Shown here: positions 9,710 through 16,712 of the stretch, one piece after another
Layout: each line of letters starts with the position of its first letter
Numbering within the stretch: the first letter of the stretch is position 1
DNA from: Candidatus Mediterraneibacter merdipullorum
Lineage (GTDB): Bacteria; Bacillota; Clostridia; Lachnospirales; Lachnospiraceae
Reading direction: 5' to 3'
Length of the DNA stretch: 64,000 nt
NCBI GenBank assembly: GCA_019117125.1
Contig: DXAL01000015.1
Span: 53,146-117,145 of the forward strand
The notes under the pieces: generated by a model
What the model saw: only the letters and a program-made list of their open reading frames with translations
The model's database searches: none
What the model was told of the DNA's origin: nothing
Program-made: the position numbers and the translations under genes

Positions 9710-11516
9710 TTTTTGTCTCCTTCGCTTTTTCTCTGTTTTCCTGTCTGCCATCCGGCAGTTCCACGCGGCAGACTGCCGCGTCCCCGCTCAGCGGGTCCCG
9801 CTTCCTGTAGTCGAAGAGCAGGACTTCTCCCCGGAGCCGCTCCAGATGGGTCATCTTCCGCATCTGCCGCCTGTCGCAGTCCATGTAGTCCTTCAGATAC
9901 CGGTGCTCTTTTTCTTCCATCTTATAAAATGCAGCCGCCTCATCCGGATGGACTTTGTTTTCCGGCAGGAATGCCGGCCGGTTCTTTACATTATCCCGCA
10001 GATACATATCCAGTGTCAACCACTCCGCGTATTCTTCCGGGTCTCCCGCGCTTTTTCCCAGATGCATCAGGAAATCCCGGAGTATCTCATATCTGGCGAT
10101 TCTGGAATGGCTGACCCGGAACAGCCCCCTCTCCTCATAATAATCTGCAAGCGCACCGTACATGGCAAAGGGCGATGAGAACGCCCGCTCCGCCTGCTCC
10201 ATCGTATTGCGGAACTGCCCGCTGTTATAATAGACTTCCACCATCTCTTCTATCTTCTTGAGCCGTATCACGTCCTCATAGGAAAGCCATTTCGTAGAAA
10301 GAACCTCGTAGGGCGGGCGGTCCTGGCAGAGCAGTCCGTACCCCTGTGTCATTTCATACATGTAAGAGCCTTTGAGCACTTTCAGGAACCCGAGCTGGAG
10401 CTGGTCCGGCCGCATGGCATAGACCCGGTCAAAGGACCGGGCGAAACTGTCGTAATCCTCATACGGGAGCCCGGCTATCAGGTCCAGGTGCTGATGGACA
10501 TTGCGGGGCTCGCGGATGAGCGCCACATTTTGCTCCACTTTCTCAAGGTCCATGGTCCGCCGGATTTCCCGTATGGTATCCGGATTCGTCGACTGGATGC
10601 CAATCTCCAGCTGTATCAGCCCGGGGCGCATGCTGCGGATGAGCCGTATCTCCTCCTCGTCCAGCAGGTCGGCTGCGACCTCAAAATGGAAGTTCGTCCT
10701 GCCCCGGTCATGCTCCCGGATGTATCTCCATATCGCTACAGCATGGTCGCGTCGGCAGTTGAACGTCCGGTCCACGAACTTTACCTGCGGGACTTCCCGG
10801 TCGATGAAAAACTGAAGCTCCTGCTTCACAAGCTCCATATCCCGGAACCGCAGGCTCCGGTCGATGGACGAGAGACAGTAGCTGCAGGAAAAGGGACAGC
10901 CGCGGCTGGATTCGTAATAGACAATGCGGTTCCTGAACTCCTCTGTATGTTCGTAAAAAAACGGAATCGTACTCATATCCAGCGCAGGGCGCGGCGGCGT
11001 CTCCACGATATCCCCGCCGCCGGTCCGGAAGGTGAGCCCGGAAATCCTTGAGAGTCCTGCCGGTGCTTTTCCATCTTCCTCTTTCCCTGCTCCGCCGTCC
11101 GGTGTTTTCAGTCCCGTCCGGTGATAATACTCCATCAGTTCCAGGAAGGTCGCCTCTCCCTCGCCCCGCATGACGCCTGTCAGCCGCGGATGCTCCTGAA
11201 GCATCTCCGCTGCATTCCAGGATACTTCCGGACCGCCCAGCCAGATGTCTGTATCCGGCAGGACTTTCCCAAGCTCGCGCAGGAGCTGCCTCACATAACT
11301 GATATTCCAGAGATAACAGGAGATACAGAGGATATCCGGCCGCCTGGTGTAGATATCCATGAGTATCTCGTCCACTGTCTGATTAATCGTATATTCCGCG
11401 ATGCGGATATCTTCCGCCCACGTCCCGCCGTATGCGCGCGCGTATGCCCGAAGGCTGTATACCGCAGGATTGGAATGGATGTATTTTGCATTGACTGCTG
11501 CTAAAAGAATGTTCAT
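9696..11516 (-). CDS. B12-binding radical SAM protein (DUF4080 type)
   Basis: About 606 residues. Residues 1-130 form a cobalamin-binding-like domain (MNILLAAVNAKYIHSNPAV, then DILCISCYLWN). The radical SAM core follows, with CPFSCSYC as the CxxxCxxC cluster site. The C-terminal part has the DUF4080 type of sequence (SPFAMYGALADYYEERGLF). The reaction is unknown for the family. I chose the ATG at 11516 because GGAGG is 7 bases away; the ATG at 11522 is only 1 base from it. A terminator-like hairpin and two micro-ORFs lie upstream on the same strand, so the gene may be attenuated. Confidence 0.85.
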   Translation of the reverse strand: MNILLAAVNAKYIHSNPAVYSLRAYARAYGGTWAEDIRIAEYTINQTVDEILMDIYTRRPDILCISCYLWNISYVRQLLRELGKVLPDTDIWLGGPEVSWNAAEMLQEHPRLTGVMRGEGEATFLELMEYYHRTGLKTPDGGAGKEEDGKAPAGLSRISGLTFRTGGGDIVETPPRPALDMSTIPFFYEHTEEFRNRIVYYESSRGCPFSCSYCLSSIDRSLRFRDMELVKQELQFFIDREVPQVKFVDRTFNCRRDHAVAIWRYIREHDRGRTNFHFEVAADLLDEEEIRLIRSMRPGLIQLEIGIQSTNPDTIREIRRTMDLEKVEQNVALIREPRNVHQHLDLIAGLPYEDYDSFARSFDRVYAMRPDQLQLGFLKVLKGSYMYEMTQGYGLLCQDRPPYEVLSTKWLSYEDVIRLKKIEEMVEVYYNSGQFRNTMEQAERAFSSPFAMYGALADYYEERGLFRVSHSRIARYEILRDFLMHLGKSAGDPEEYAEWLTLDMYLRDNVKNRPAFLPENKVHPDEAAAFYKMEEKEHRYLKDYMDCDRRQMRKMTHLERLRGEVLLFDYRKRDPLSGDAAVCRVELPDGRQENREKAKETKNEFS

Positions 11517-11582
11517 CTGCATGCCTCCACTGTGCACGTCCTCATATACATAATAGCGCCTGCGGGACGTAGAACAAGGTCA

Positions 11583-11613
11583 CAAAGAAAATACCCGGTA
11601 CCAGACCAGGTAT
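11583..11613 (-). terminator. Terminator or attenuator hairpin upstream of the radical SAM gene
   Basis: ATACCTGG..CCGGGTAT stem followed on the minus strand by TTTCTTT. It starts 1 bp after the stop of a five-residue micro-ORF and 67 bp before the radical SAM start. It could end a short RNA or attenuate the downstream gene. Confidence 0.6.
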
Positions 11614-11690
11614 CTCAAAACATGTTATGCATACCATTACCTCCCTAAACAAAGATGATATTTGAAGGCATATTTTTCTCCTTTTCCACT
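11583..11690 (-). ncRNA. Candidate short transcript with two Shine-Dalgarno/micro-ORF units (leader of the radical SAM gene or small RNA)
   Basis: From the predicted start near 11688 the minus strand reads AAAAGGAGAAAAATATG, opening MPSNIIFV-stop (11671-11645). The TAG runs into GGGAGGTAATGGTATG, opening MHNMF-stop (11632-11615). The hairpin follows at once. Each micro-ORF has a well-spaced ribosome site, and the 5' end would carry almost no leader before the first one. The peptides are not enriched in any one amino acid, so ordinary peptide attenuation is not obvious. Confidence 0.4.
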
Positions 11691-11691
11691 T

Positions 11692-11720
11692 ATTCTATCA
11701 TCAATTTCACGCTCAGGCAA
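11692..11720 (-). promoter_or_regulatory. Promoter of the micro-ORF leader / radical SAM gene
   Basis: TTGCCT (11720-11715), 17 bp, TAGAAT (11697-11692) on the minus strand. It is back to back with the SRP RNA promoter. Confidence 0.6.
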
Positions 11721-11739
11721 TTTCTTTTCCCCGCATCCG

Positions 11740-11768
11740 TTGACATTTCTCCGAAAACCATGTAAAAT
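11740..11768 (+). promoter_or_regulatory. Promoter of the SRP RNA gene
   Basis: TTGACA (11740-11745), 17 bp, TAAAAT (11763-11768), eight bases before the 5' end of the RNA. Confidence 0.88.
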
Positions 11769-11776
11769 TAAGACTC

Positions 11777-12035
11777 GTGCAGCCGGGGTGTTAGCGGTAC
11801 CTTGTACCTGCAATCCGCTATAGCAGGGGTGATATTGCGCAGAGGGCGGCAGTCGGCAGAGCTGCCCCCGGTAAGTGACGTTGATGTCCGGGTCTTACGC
11901 GACGGGAACCTGTGAACCGTGTCAGGTCGGGAACGGAGCAGCACTAAGCAGGAGCTCCCGGGTGCCGTGAGGGTGCCTGGACTGAGTTAACTGCCTGGGT
12001 AACGTCTGTTGACCAAGCTCGAAGCGCAATGCACG
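11777..12035 (+). ncRNA. ffs: Signal recognition particle RNA (large Firmicute type)
   Basis: About 259 nt. The apical S-domain signature GTCAGGTCGGGAACGGAGCA, flanked by pairing arms, is the Ffh-binding hairpin. The 5' end (GTGCAGCCGGGGTGTTAGCG) pairs with the 3' end (CGAAGCGCAATGCAC), closing the molecule as in the Alu-containing SRP RNA of Bacillus and Clostridia. It scaffolds Ffh for co-translational membrane targeting. The exact ends are estimated from the closing helix and the promoter. Confidence 0.95.
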
Positions 12036-12106
12036 AAAAAAATTAGGTATAATTGTCCGAATTTTCTGTTTATTTTATTTTAATTATATTTTTTTCTGAT
12101 TTTGTA

Positions 12107-12135
12107 TTGACATATCTTTTATTGTGAGTTATTAT
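12107..12135 (+). promoter_or_regulatory. Strong promoter of the unidentified RNA
   Basis: TTGACA (12107-12112), 17 bp, TATTAT (12130-12135) in an AT-rich stretch; transcription should start near 12142. Confidence 0.8.
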
Positions 12136-12141
12136 AGTTAC

Positions 12142-12363
12142 ATCAAAAGAAAAGGAGGACGGACCACCGAAAACGTAACCGCAACTTCATAATATAAGAA
12201 AAGAGAGGTAAAGTCCAATGGGAAAGTAACTTACAGATTCAGAAAACACTATTCAGATGAATAGTTTTATATAGATAAAAAATAAATAAAGGAGGCTAGA
12301 TCCAATGGATGGAATAAGCTGAAAAATCCACTGTACGAAATACCAACGATACAGTGGATTTTT
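12142..12363 (+). ncRNA. Unidentified free-standing RNA with three Shine-Dalgarno-like repeats
   Basis: About 220 nt between a strong promoter and a perfect terminator, with no ORF over five codons that has a ribosome site. Three related units occur: GGAGGACGGACCACCG (12155 on), GAGAGGTAAAGTCCAATGG (12203 on) and GGAGGCTAGATCCAATGG (12292 on). The first has no start codon, the second opens MGK-stop (12218-12229), the third MDGIS-stop (12305-12322), whose stop abuts the terminator. An internal hairpin (TATTCAGATGAATA) lies between units two and three. I do not recognise an Rfam family. It could be a ribosome-binding decoy, a micro-peptide mRNA or a trans-acting small RNA. Confidence 0.55.
12322..12363 (+). 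terminator. Perfect intrinsic terminator of the unidentified RNA
   Basis: AAAAATCCACTGTA, a 14-base loop, then TACAGTGGATTTTT: a 14-bp perfect stem ending in T residues. Because of symmetry it may also work on the minus strand for the DUF2812 gene, which ends at 12424. Confidence 0.88.
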
Positions 12364-12423
12364 CATGTCCTTTTTTACATCGTTTCAGGAAAAAGTCATT
12401 TCAAAATGATTTTTTACTAATTT

Positions 12424-12948
12424 TTATTGCTCAATCCCGCTTTTCTCCGCCTCGAGCCTGCTGATCACTTTCTGCATCTTGAACGCCGCTCTACCGCAGG
12501 CCGCTGTTAAAACAGCGAGCAGCACAGCGAATCCCCAGGCGATCCCGGTGCCCGTAACCCCTCCGATCACTTCTACCAGAAAGCAGATCAGCTCCAGCGC
12601 GATCACACCCATGAACATTTTCAGGATCTTACGGTAATGTCCGATCATGGACTCCGTGTCCGTATACAGTTCAAAGGGTCCATCCGCCGCCCGCTTCCTC
12701 AGGATGATCCAGAATCCCCAAAGCGCAACTATCTCGATCCCCAGATCTGTCATCAGTTCCCGATACTCATCGCTGACATGATAGGCGTGGTCTCCAAAGT
12801 CGATCTGGTAGATCCACTCCCCTTTCCCGCATTTCTCAAAGCTGTAAAATCCGGCAAAAAATCCTTTCAGCGCCCAACCATCCGACACCATCTGATTCAG
12901 CCATTTTGTCTCCTGATCTTTATCAAAATATAACCGGAATCTGATCAT
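12424..12948 (-). CDS. DUF2812 domain membrane protein
   Basis: 174 residues. The N-terminal DUF2812 domain (about 1-90: FRLYFDKDQETKWLNQMV...GWALKGFF) is followed by two membrane helices (about 105-150) and a basic C-terminus. The start at 12948 has AGGAGG eight bases upstream; a longer frame overlapping padR does not. The stop-to-start distance from padR is 13 bp. DUF2812 proteins are commonly encoded next to PadR regulators; their function is not known, and a membrane stress or drug-response role is inference. Confidence 0.85.
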   Translation of the reverse strand: MIRFRLYFDKDQETKWLNQMVSDGWALKGFFAGFYSFEKCGKGEWIYQIDFGDHAYHVSDEYRELMTDLGIEIVALWGFWIILRKRAADGPFELYTDTESMIGHYRKILKMFMGVIALELICFLVEVIGGVTGTGIAWGFAVLLAVLTAACGRAAFKMQKVISRLEAEKSGIEQ

Positions 12949-12961
12949 AACATCCACCTCC

Positions 12962-13279
12962 TCATGCACGATCCATCAGGCCCGCATTTCCAAGCAGTTC
13001 CGCAAGCCGTGCCCGCTCTGTCTCAAATACTTCTTTTCCCGCTTCTGTGATAATATATTCCTTCTTCTTCCTTGACTCAGTCTCCTGGCTCACCACGCGG
13101 ATCCATCCGCGCTTCTGCATAGTCTGCAACGCTCCGTAGAGCGTACCCGCCCCGAGGCTCACCCGCCCCTTTGTCAGTTCCTCCACTTCCTGGATCACGC
13201 CGTATCCGTGATTCGGATGACGTAAGGAAAGAAGGATATAGAAAAAAGCTTCAGTAAGAGGATTATCTTTCTCCGACAT
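12962..13279 (-). CDS. PadR-family transcriptional regulator
   Basis: 105 residues. The winged-helix domain NPLTEAFFYILLSLRHPNHG, YGVIQEVE and GAGTLYGALQTMQKRGWI is the PadR signature. It probably represses its own transcript and the co-transcribed DUF2812 gene: a perfect 18-bp palindrome covers the predicted -10 region. Start at 13279, with GGGAG upstream. Confidence 0.92.
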   Translation of the reverse strand: MSEKDNPLTEAFFYILLSLRHPNHGYGVIQEVEELTKGRVSLGAGTLYGALQTMQKRGWIRVVSQETESRKKKEYIITEAGKEVFETERARLAELLGNAGLMDRA

Positions 13280-13311
13280 GAGACCACTCCCTTCTCGATA
13301 TATCGTCCGAT

Positions 13312-13350
13312 GATATATTATAATATATCGTCTCACGTTATATTTGTCAA
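13312..13350 (-). promoter_or_regulatory. padR promoter with palindromic operator
   Basis: On the minus strand TTGACA (13350-13345) and, 17 bp later, TATATT. A perfect palindrome GATATATTATAATATATC (13312-13329) covers the -10 box. Further ATATATCG and CGATGATATAT half-sites follow toward the gene. Probable PadR autorepression site. Confidence 0.68.
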
Positions 13351-13353
13351 GAA

Positions 13354-13387
13354 AAAACGGCAGATATTTTTTAATATCTGCCGTTTT
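13354..13387. terminator. Terminator after the response regulator gene
   Basis: AAAACGGCAGATATT, short T loop, AATATCTGCCGTTTT: perfect stem with T/A tracts on both sides, 16 bp after the response-regulator stop. Confidence 0.85.
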
Positions 13388-13402
13388 GCGCGCCGGCTGT
13401 GA

Positions 13403-14098
13403 TCACACTTTGAACCGGTATCCCACGCCCCAGATCGTCTCGATATACTGCGGGTGCGAGGTATCATACTCGATCTTCTCCCGTATCTTCTTGATGTGCA
13501 CGGTCACGGTGGCGATGTCCCCGATGGACTCCATATCCCAGATTTCCCGGAACAGTTCTTCCTTCGTATACACATGGTTCGGATGGCTTGCCAGGAAGGT
13601 CAGGAGGTCGAACTCCTTCGTGGTAAAGGATTTTTCCTCTCCGCCCACCCACACGCGGCGCGCCGTGGTATCAATCTTCAGACCGCGTATCTCGATGACC
13701 TTGTTTTCCTCCACATTGCTGCCAATCAGACGCTCATAGCGCGCCAGATGGGCTTTCACGCGGGCGACCAGCTCGCTCGGGCTGAACGGCTTGGTCATAT
13801 AGTCGTCCGCTCCCAGTCCGAGTCCCCGTATCTTGTCGATATCGTCTTTCTTTGCAGACACCATGATAATGGGAGTATTCTTCCGGTCCCGTATCTGGCG
13901 GCATATCTCAAACCCGTCCACGCCCGGGAGCATCAGGTCGAGGATAATGAGGTCGAAGTCTTCCTCCAGCCCCTTCTTCAGTCCGGTCTCTCCGTCATTC
14001 GCCACTTCCACCCGGAAGCTGCTCAGTTCCAGATAGTCCTTCTCCAGGTCGGCGATGCTCTCTTCATCCTCAATAATCAAAATGCGCTTACTCATCAA
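13403..14098 (-). CDS. OmpR/PhoB-family response regulator
   Basis: 231 residues. The receiver domain (about 5-120) has the acidic pocket Glu10-Asp11, phosphoacceptor Asp54 in LIILDLMLPG, and Lys in MVSAKKD. The C-terminal winged helix (about 135-231) has the TTKEFDLLTFLASHPNHVYT and VGYRF motifs. It overlaps the start of the next gene's frame by 11 bp, so it pairs with the adjacent histidine kinase, although here it is downstream of it. Targets are unknown. Confidence 0.94.
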   Translation of the reverse strand: MMSKRILIIEDEESIADLEKDYLELSSFRVEVANDGETGLKKGLEEDFDLIILDLMLPGVDGFEICRQIRDRKNTPIIMVSAKKDDIDKIRGLGLGADDYMTKPFSPSELVARVKAHLARYERLIGSNVEENKVIEIRGLKIDTTARRVWVGGEEKSFTTKEFDLLTFLASHPNHVYTKEELFREIWDMESIGDIATVTVHIKKIREKIEYDTSHPQYIETIWGVGYRFKV

Positions 14099-15143
14099 TC
14101 GGTACCTCCTGATATTTTCTGATTACAAAATACATTGTCGTACCAGCGCCCTCATCACTGGTTGCCCAGATATTGCCTCCGTGCTCCTCGACAATCTTTT
14201 TGACAATGGAAAGCCCGATGCCGCTGCCGCCCTTGGATGAATTCCTGGACGCATCCGTGCGGTAGAACCTGTCAAAAATATACGGCAGGTCCTTCGAGGC
14301 AATCCCTTTTCCATTGTCGCCCAGTTCCACCTGGACGAAATCTCCCACATCCTTTAGTTCCATCGTAATCTTTCCCTTCGGCTTGTCCATGTATTTCAGG
14401 GAATTCGACACGATATTATTGATGACTCTCCTGAGCTGCTCCGGGTCCACGATGACTTTGCAGTCCTCATCCATGTAATTGTGGTAGCTGAAGGATACCC
14501 CCTTGGACACCAGTTCCATGTGCAGGTCTTCCGCACAGTCCTCAAAATAATCCTTTGCCGAGATGGTGGCAAAATTGTATGGTATCCTGTTCGTATCAAT
14601 CTTGGAATACAGCGTCAGCTCATTGATGAGCAGGTCCATCTCATTGGCTTTATTATAGATGGTCCTGATATATCTGTCCATCTTTTCCGGCGTGTCCGCC
14701 ACGCCGTCCATGATGCCTTCGACATAGCCCTTGATGGCAGTGATCGGCGTCTTCAGGTCATGGGAAATGTTGCTGATGAGCTCTTTATTTTCCCGGTCGA
14801 ACTGCACCTTCTCCTCCGCGTTCGCCTTCAGGCGCAGGCGCATCTCTTCAAAATCCTGGCAGAGCTGCCCGATCTCATCGTCCGACTCCTGCCGTATCTC
14901 AAAATCAAGGTTGCCTTCCTTGATATTGCGCGCCGCCTTCTGCAGCTTCCCGAGCGGCACCGACACAGAGCGGTATATCCAGTAGATAAGGAGCGCTGTG
15001 GTGAGGAATACGAGAATCATATAAAGCTGCTGTATCTCGCTGCCCTCGCTCGTCCCGAAGGTCCGTACCGCCACAGTCATAAATATCATGGGCAGTATCA
15101 TGACAGCCATAAAAACAATGATGAGTTTGGTCCTGAGTTTCAT
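14088..15143 (-). CDS. Sensor histidine kinase (short-loop, HAMP-HisKA-HATPase)
   Basis: 351 residues. Two membrane helices (about 7-26 and 41-57) are separated by only some 14 residues, so there is no extracellular sensor domain. A HAMP linker follows to about 107, then HisKA with His128 in SNISHDLKTPITA, and an HATPase domain with N (VSNSLKY), G1 (DNGKGI) and G2 (GGSGIGLSI) boxes. Intramembrane-type sensors of this form often detect cell-envelope stress; that is inference here. Start at 15143 after GGAG. Confidence 0.93.
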   Translation of the reverse strand: MKLRTKLIIVFMAVMILPMIFMTVAVRTFGTSEGSEIQQLYMILVFLTTALLIYWIYRSVSVPLGKLQKAARNIKEGNLDFEIRQESDDEIGQLCQDFEEMRLRLKANAEEKVQFDRENKELISNISHDLKTPITAIKGYVEGIMDGVADTPEKMDRYIRTIYNKANEMDLLINELTLYSKIDTNRIPYNFATISAKDYFEDCAEDLHMELVSKGVSFSYHNYMDEDCKVIVDPEQLRRVINNIVSNSLKYMDKPKGKITMELKDVGDFVQVELGDNGKGIASKDLPYIFDRFYRTDASRNSSKGGSGIGLSIVKKIVEEHGGNIWATSDEGAGTTMYFVIRKYQEVPIDE

Positions 15144-15184
15144 CGCCGCTCCTTCCTGTCTGTGCACCCTGGCGGTTTTGACGG

Positions 15185-15209
15185 ATATCTGTAAATATTT
15201 TACAGATAT
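15185..15209. repeat. Perfect hairpin across the metK stop codon
   Basis: ATATCTGTAAA-TAT-TTTACAGATAT, an 11-bp perfect inverted repeat that includes the metK stop. There is no long T tract on the minus strand, so it may be a weak terminator, an mRNA end-stabiliser or an operator for the kinase gene 40 bp further on. Confidence 0.6.
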
Positions 15210-16387
15210 TTCTTCAAATCGTCAACTTTATCCAGTTTTTCCCACGGCAGATCCAAATCCGTGCGCCCGAAATGTCCGTATGCAGCCGTCTGCTTATAAA
15301 TCGGTCTGCGCAGGTCCAGCATGCGGATGATGCCCGCCGGGCGGAAGTCAAAGTTCTCCCGGAGTATCTCCACCAGCTTTTCGTCGGATACTTTTCCGGT
15401 CCCGAATGTATTGACCGATACGGAAGTAGGATGCGCCACTCCGATGGCGTAGGAAAGCTGTATCTCACAGCGTTTTGCCAGTCCCGCAGCCACGATATTC
15501 TTCGCCGCATACCGGGCTGCATACGCCGCAGAGCGGTCCACCTTCGTGCAGTCCTTTCCGGAAAACGCGCCGCCGCCGTGACGCGCCATGCCGCCGTAAG
15601 TATCCACGATAATCTTGCGGCCGGTCAGCCCGCTGTCTCCGTGGGGACCTCCTATCACAAACCGTCCGGTCGGATTGATGAAGAACTTCGTCTCCTCGTC
15701 CACCATGTCCGCCGGGATGATTTCATCGAACACATACTTTTTGATATCGCTGTGTATCTGCTCCTGGGTCACATCCGGGTCATGCTGCGTCGAGAGCACG
15801 ACCGCGTCCAGACGCTTCGGCGTGTTGTCCGCGCTGTATTCCACCGTCACCTGGGTCTTTCCGTCCGGGCGCAGATAGGGAAGCGTGCCGTCCTTCCTCA
15901 CCTTTGTGAGCTGGCGCGCCAGCTTGTGCGCCATGGCGATGGGATAGGGCATGTACTCCTCCGTCTCGTCGGATGCATAGCCGAACATCATCCCCTGATC
16001 GCCTGCTCCGATTGCCTCGATGTCATCCTCCGACATGGTGTGCTCTTTCGCCTCCAGCGCCTTGTCCACGCCCATGGCGATGTCTGCGGACTGCTCGTCG
16101 ATGGTCGTGATGACGCCGCATGTATCCGCGTCAAATCCGAATTTCCCTCTCGTGTATCCAATCTCCCTGACCGTATCGCGCACGAGTTTCGGGATATCCA
16201 CATATGCCTGGGTCGTAATCTCGCCCATGACCATGACCATCCCCGTCGTGCAGCATGTCTCGCACGCCACGCGGCTCATGGGGTCCTGCTCCATCAGCGC
16301 ATCCAGGATGGCGTCGGAAATCTGGTCGCACATCTTGTCCGGATGTCCTTCGGTAACTGACTCTGATGTAAATAGTATCTTCTCCAT
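15200..16387 (-). CDS. metK: S-adenosylmethionine synthetase
   Basis: 395 residues, normal length. Motifs: [20 protein letters not shown] at the N-terminus, [12 protein letters not shown] (about 120) and [22 protein letters not shown], with the Lys/Arg/Asp residues of the ATP-methionine site. Converts methionine and ATP to SAM. Its transcript begins with a SAM-I riboswitch, giving product feedback. Start at 16387, with AAAGGAG upstream. Confidence 0.98.
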   Translation of the reverse strand: MEKILFTSESVTEGHPDKMCDQISDAILDALMEQDPMSRVACETCCTTGMVMVMGEITTQAYVDIPKLVRDTVREIGYTRGKFGFDADTCGVITTIDEQSADIAMGVDKALEAKEHTMSEDDIEAIGAGDQGMMFGYASDETEEYMPYPIAMAHKLARQLTKVRKDGTLPYLRPDGKTQVTVEYSADNTPKRLDAVVLSTQHDPDVTQEQIHSDIKKYVFDEIIPADMVDEETKFFINPTGRFVIGGPHGDSGLTGRKIIVDTYGGMARHGGGAFSGKDCTKVDRSAAYAARYAAKNIVAAGLAKRCEIQLSYAIGVAHPTSVSVNTFGTGKVSDEKLVEILRENFDFRPAGIIRMLDLRRPIYKQTAAYGHFGRTDLDLPWEKLDKVDDLKKYL

Positions 16388-16493
16388 TGTTTGAGACTCC
16401 TTTCTTCTGCTGTCTTTCTCTTTTCTCCGGATTGTCTGTACGGACTTTCGCCCGCCGCCTTCGCATCACAGGAAAGCAATTTCCCGTGATATC

Positions 16494-16640
16494 AAAAGGC
16501 AGCCCGCAAAAAGCGGACTGCCGGTCTATCGCAACAATCCTCTTATTGTTCGATTACTCGCTCAGGTTGGCACCTTCCATAAATGGGGTTGCCGCAGCTT
16601 CTCAGATCCTTTGTATCTCCACTGCTCTGAATAAGAGAAA
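16494..16640 (-). promoter_or_regulatory. SAM-I (S-box) riboswitch with terminator
   Basis: The minus strand carries the S-box core: CTCTTATTCAGAGCAGTGGAG, GAAGCTGCGGCAACC, GGAAGGTGCCAACCTGAGCG and the closing CAATAAGAG that pairs with the start (P1). A terminator hairpin GGCAGTCCGC..GCGGGCTGCC plus TTTT (16522-16494) follows. SAM binding should stabilise P1 and allow termination, shutting off metK. The interval 16388-16493 beyond it is leader sequence with the metK ribosome site and nothing else I can identify. Confidence 0.95.
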
Positions 16641-16672
16641 GTTTCTGTAATGAAATTGTATTCCAGTAAGCA

Positions 16673-16701
16673 ACTTTACATGGTATGGCGGGAAATGTCA
16701 A
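16673..16701 (-). promoter_or_regulatory. Promoter of the SAM riboswitch / metK
   Basis: TTGACA (16701-16696), 17 bp, TAAAGT (16678-16673) on the minus strand. It starts only 12 bp after the GH2 stop, and I see no terminator for the upstream operon. Confidence 0.8.
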
Positions 16702-16712
16702 TACTATTTTCT

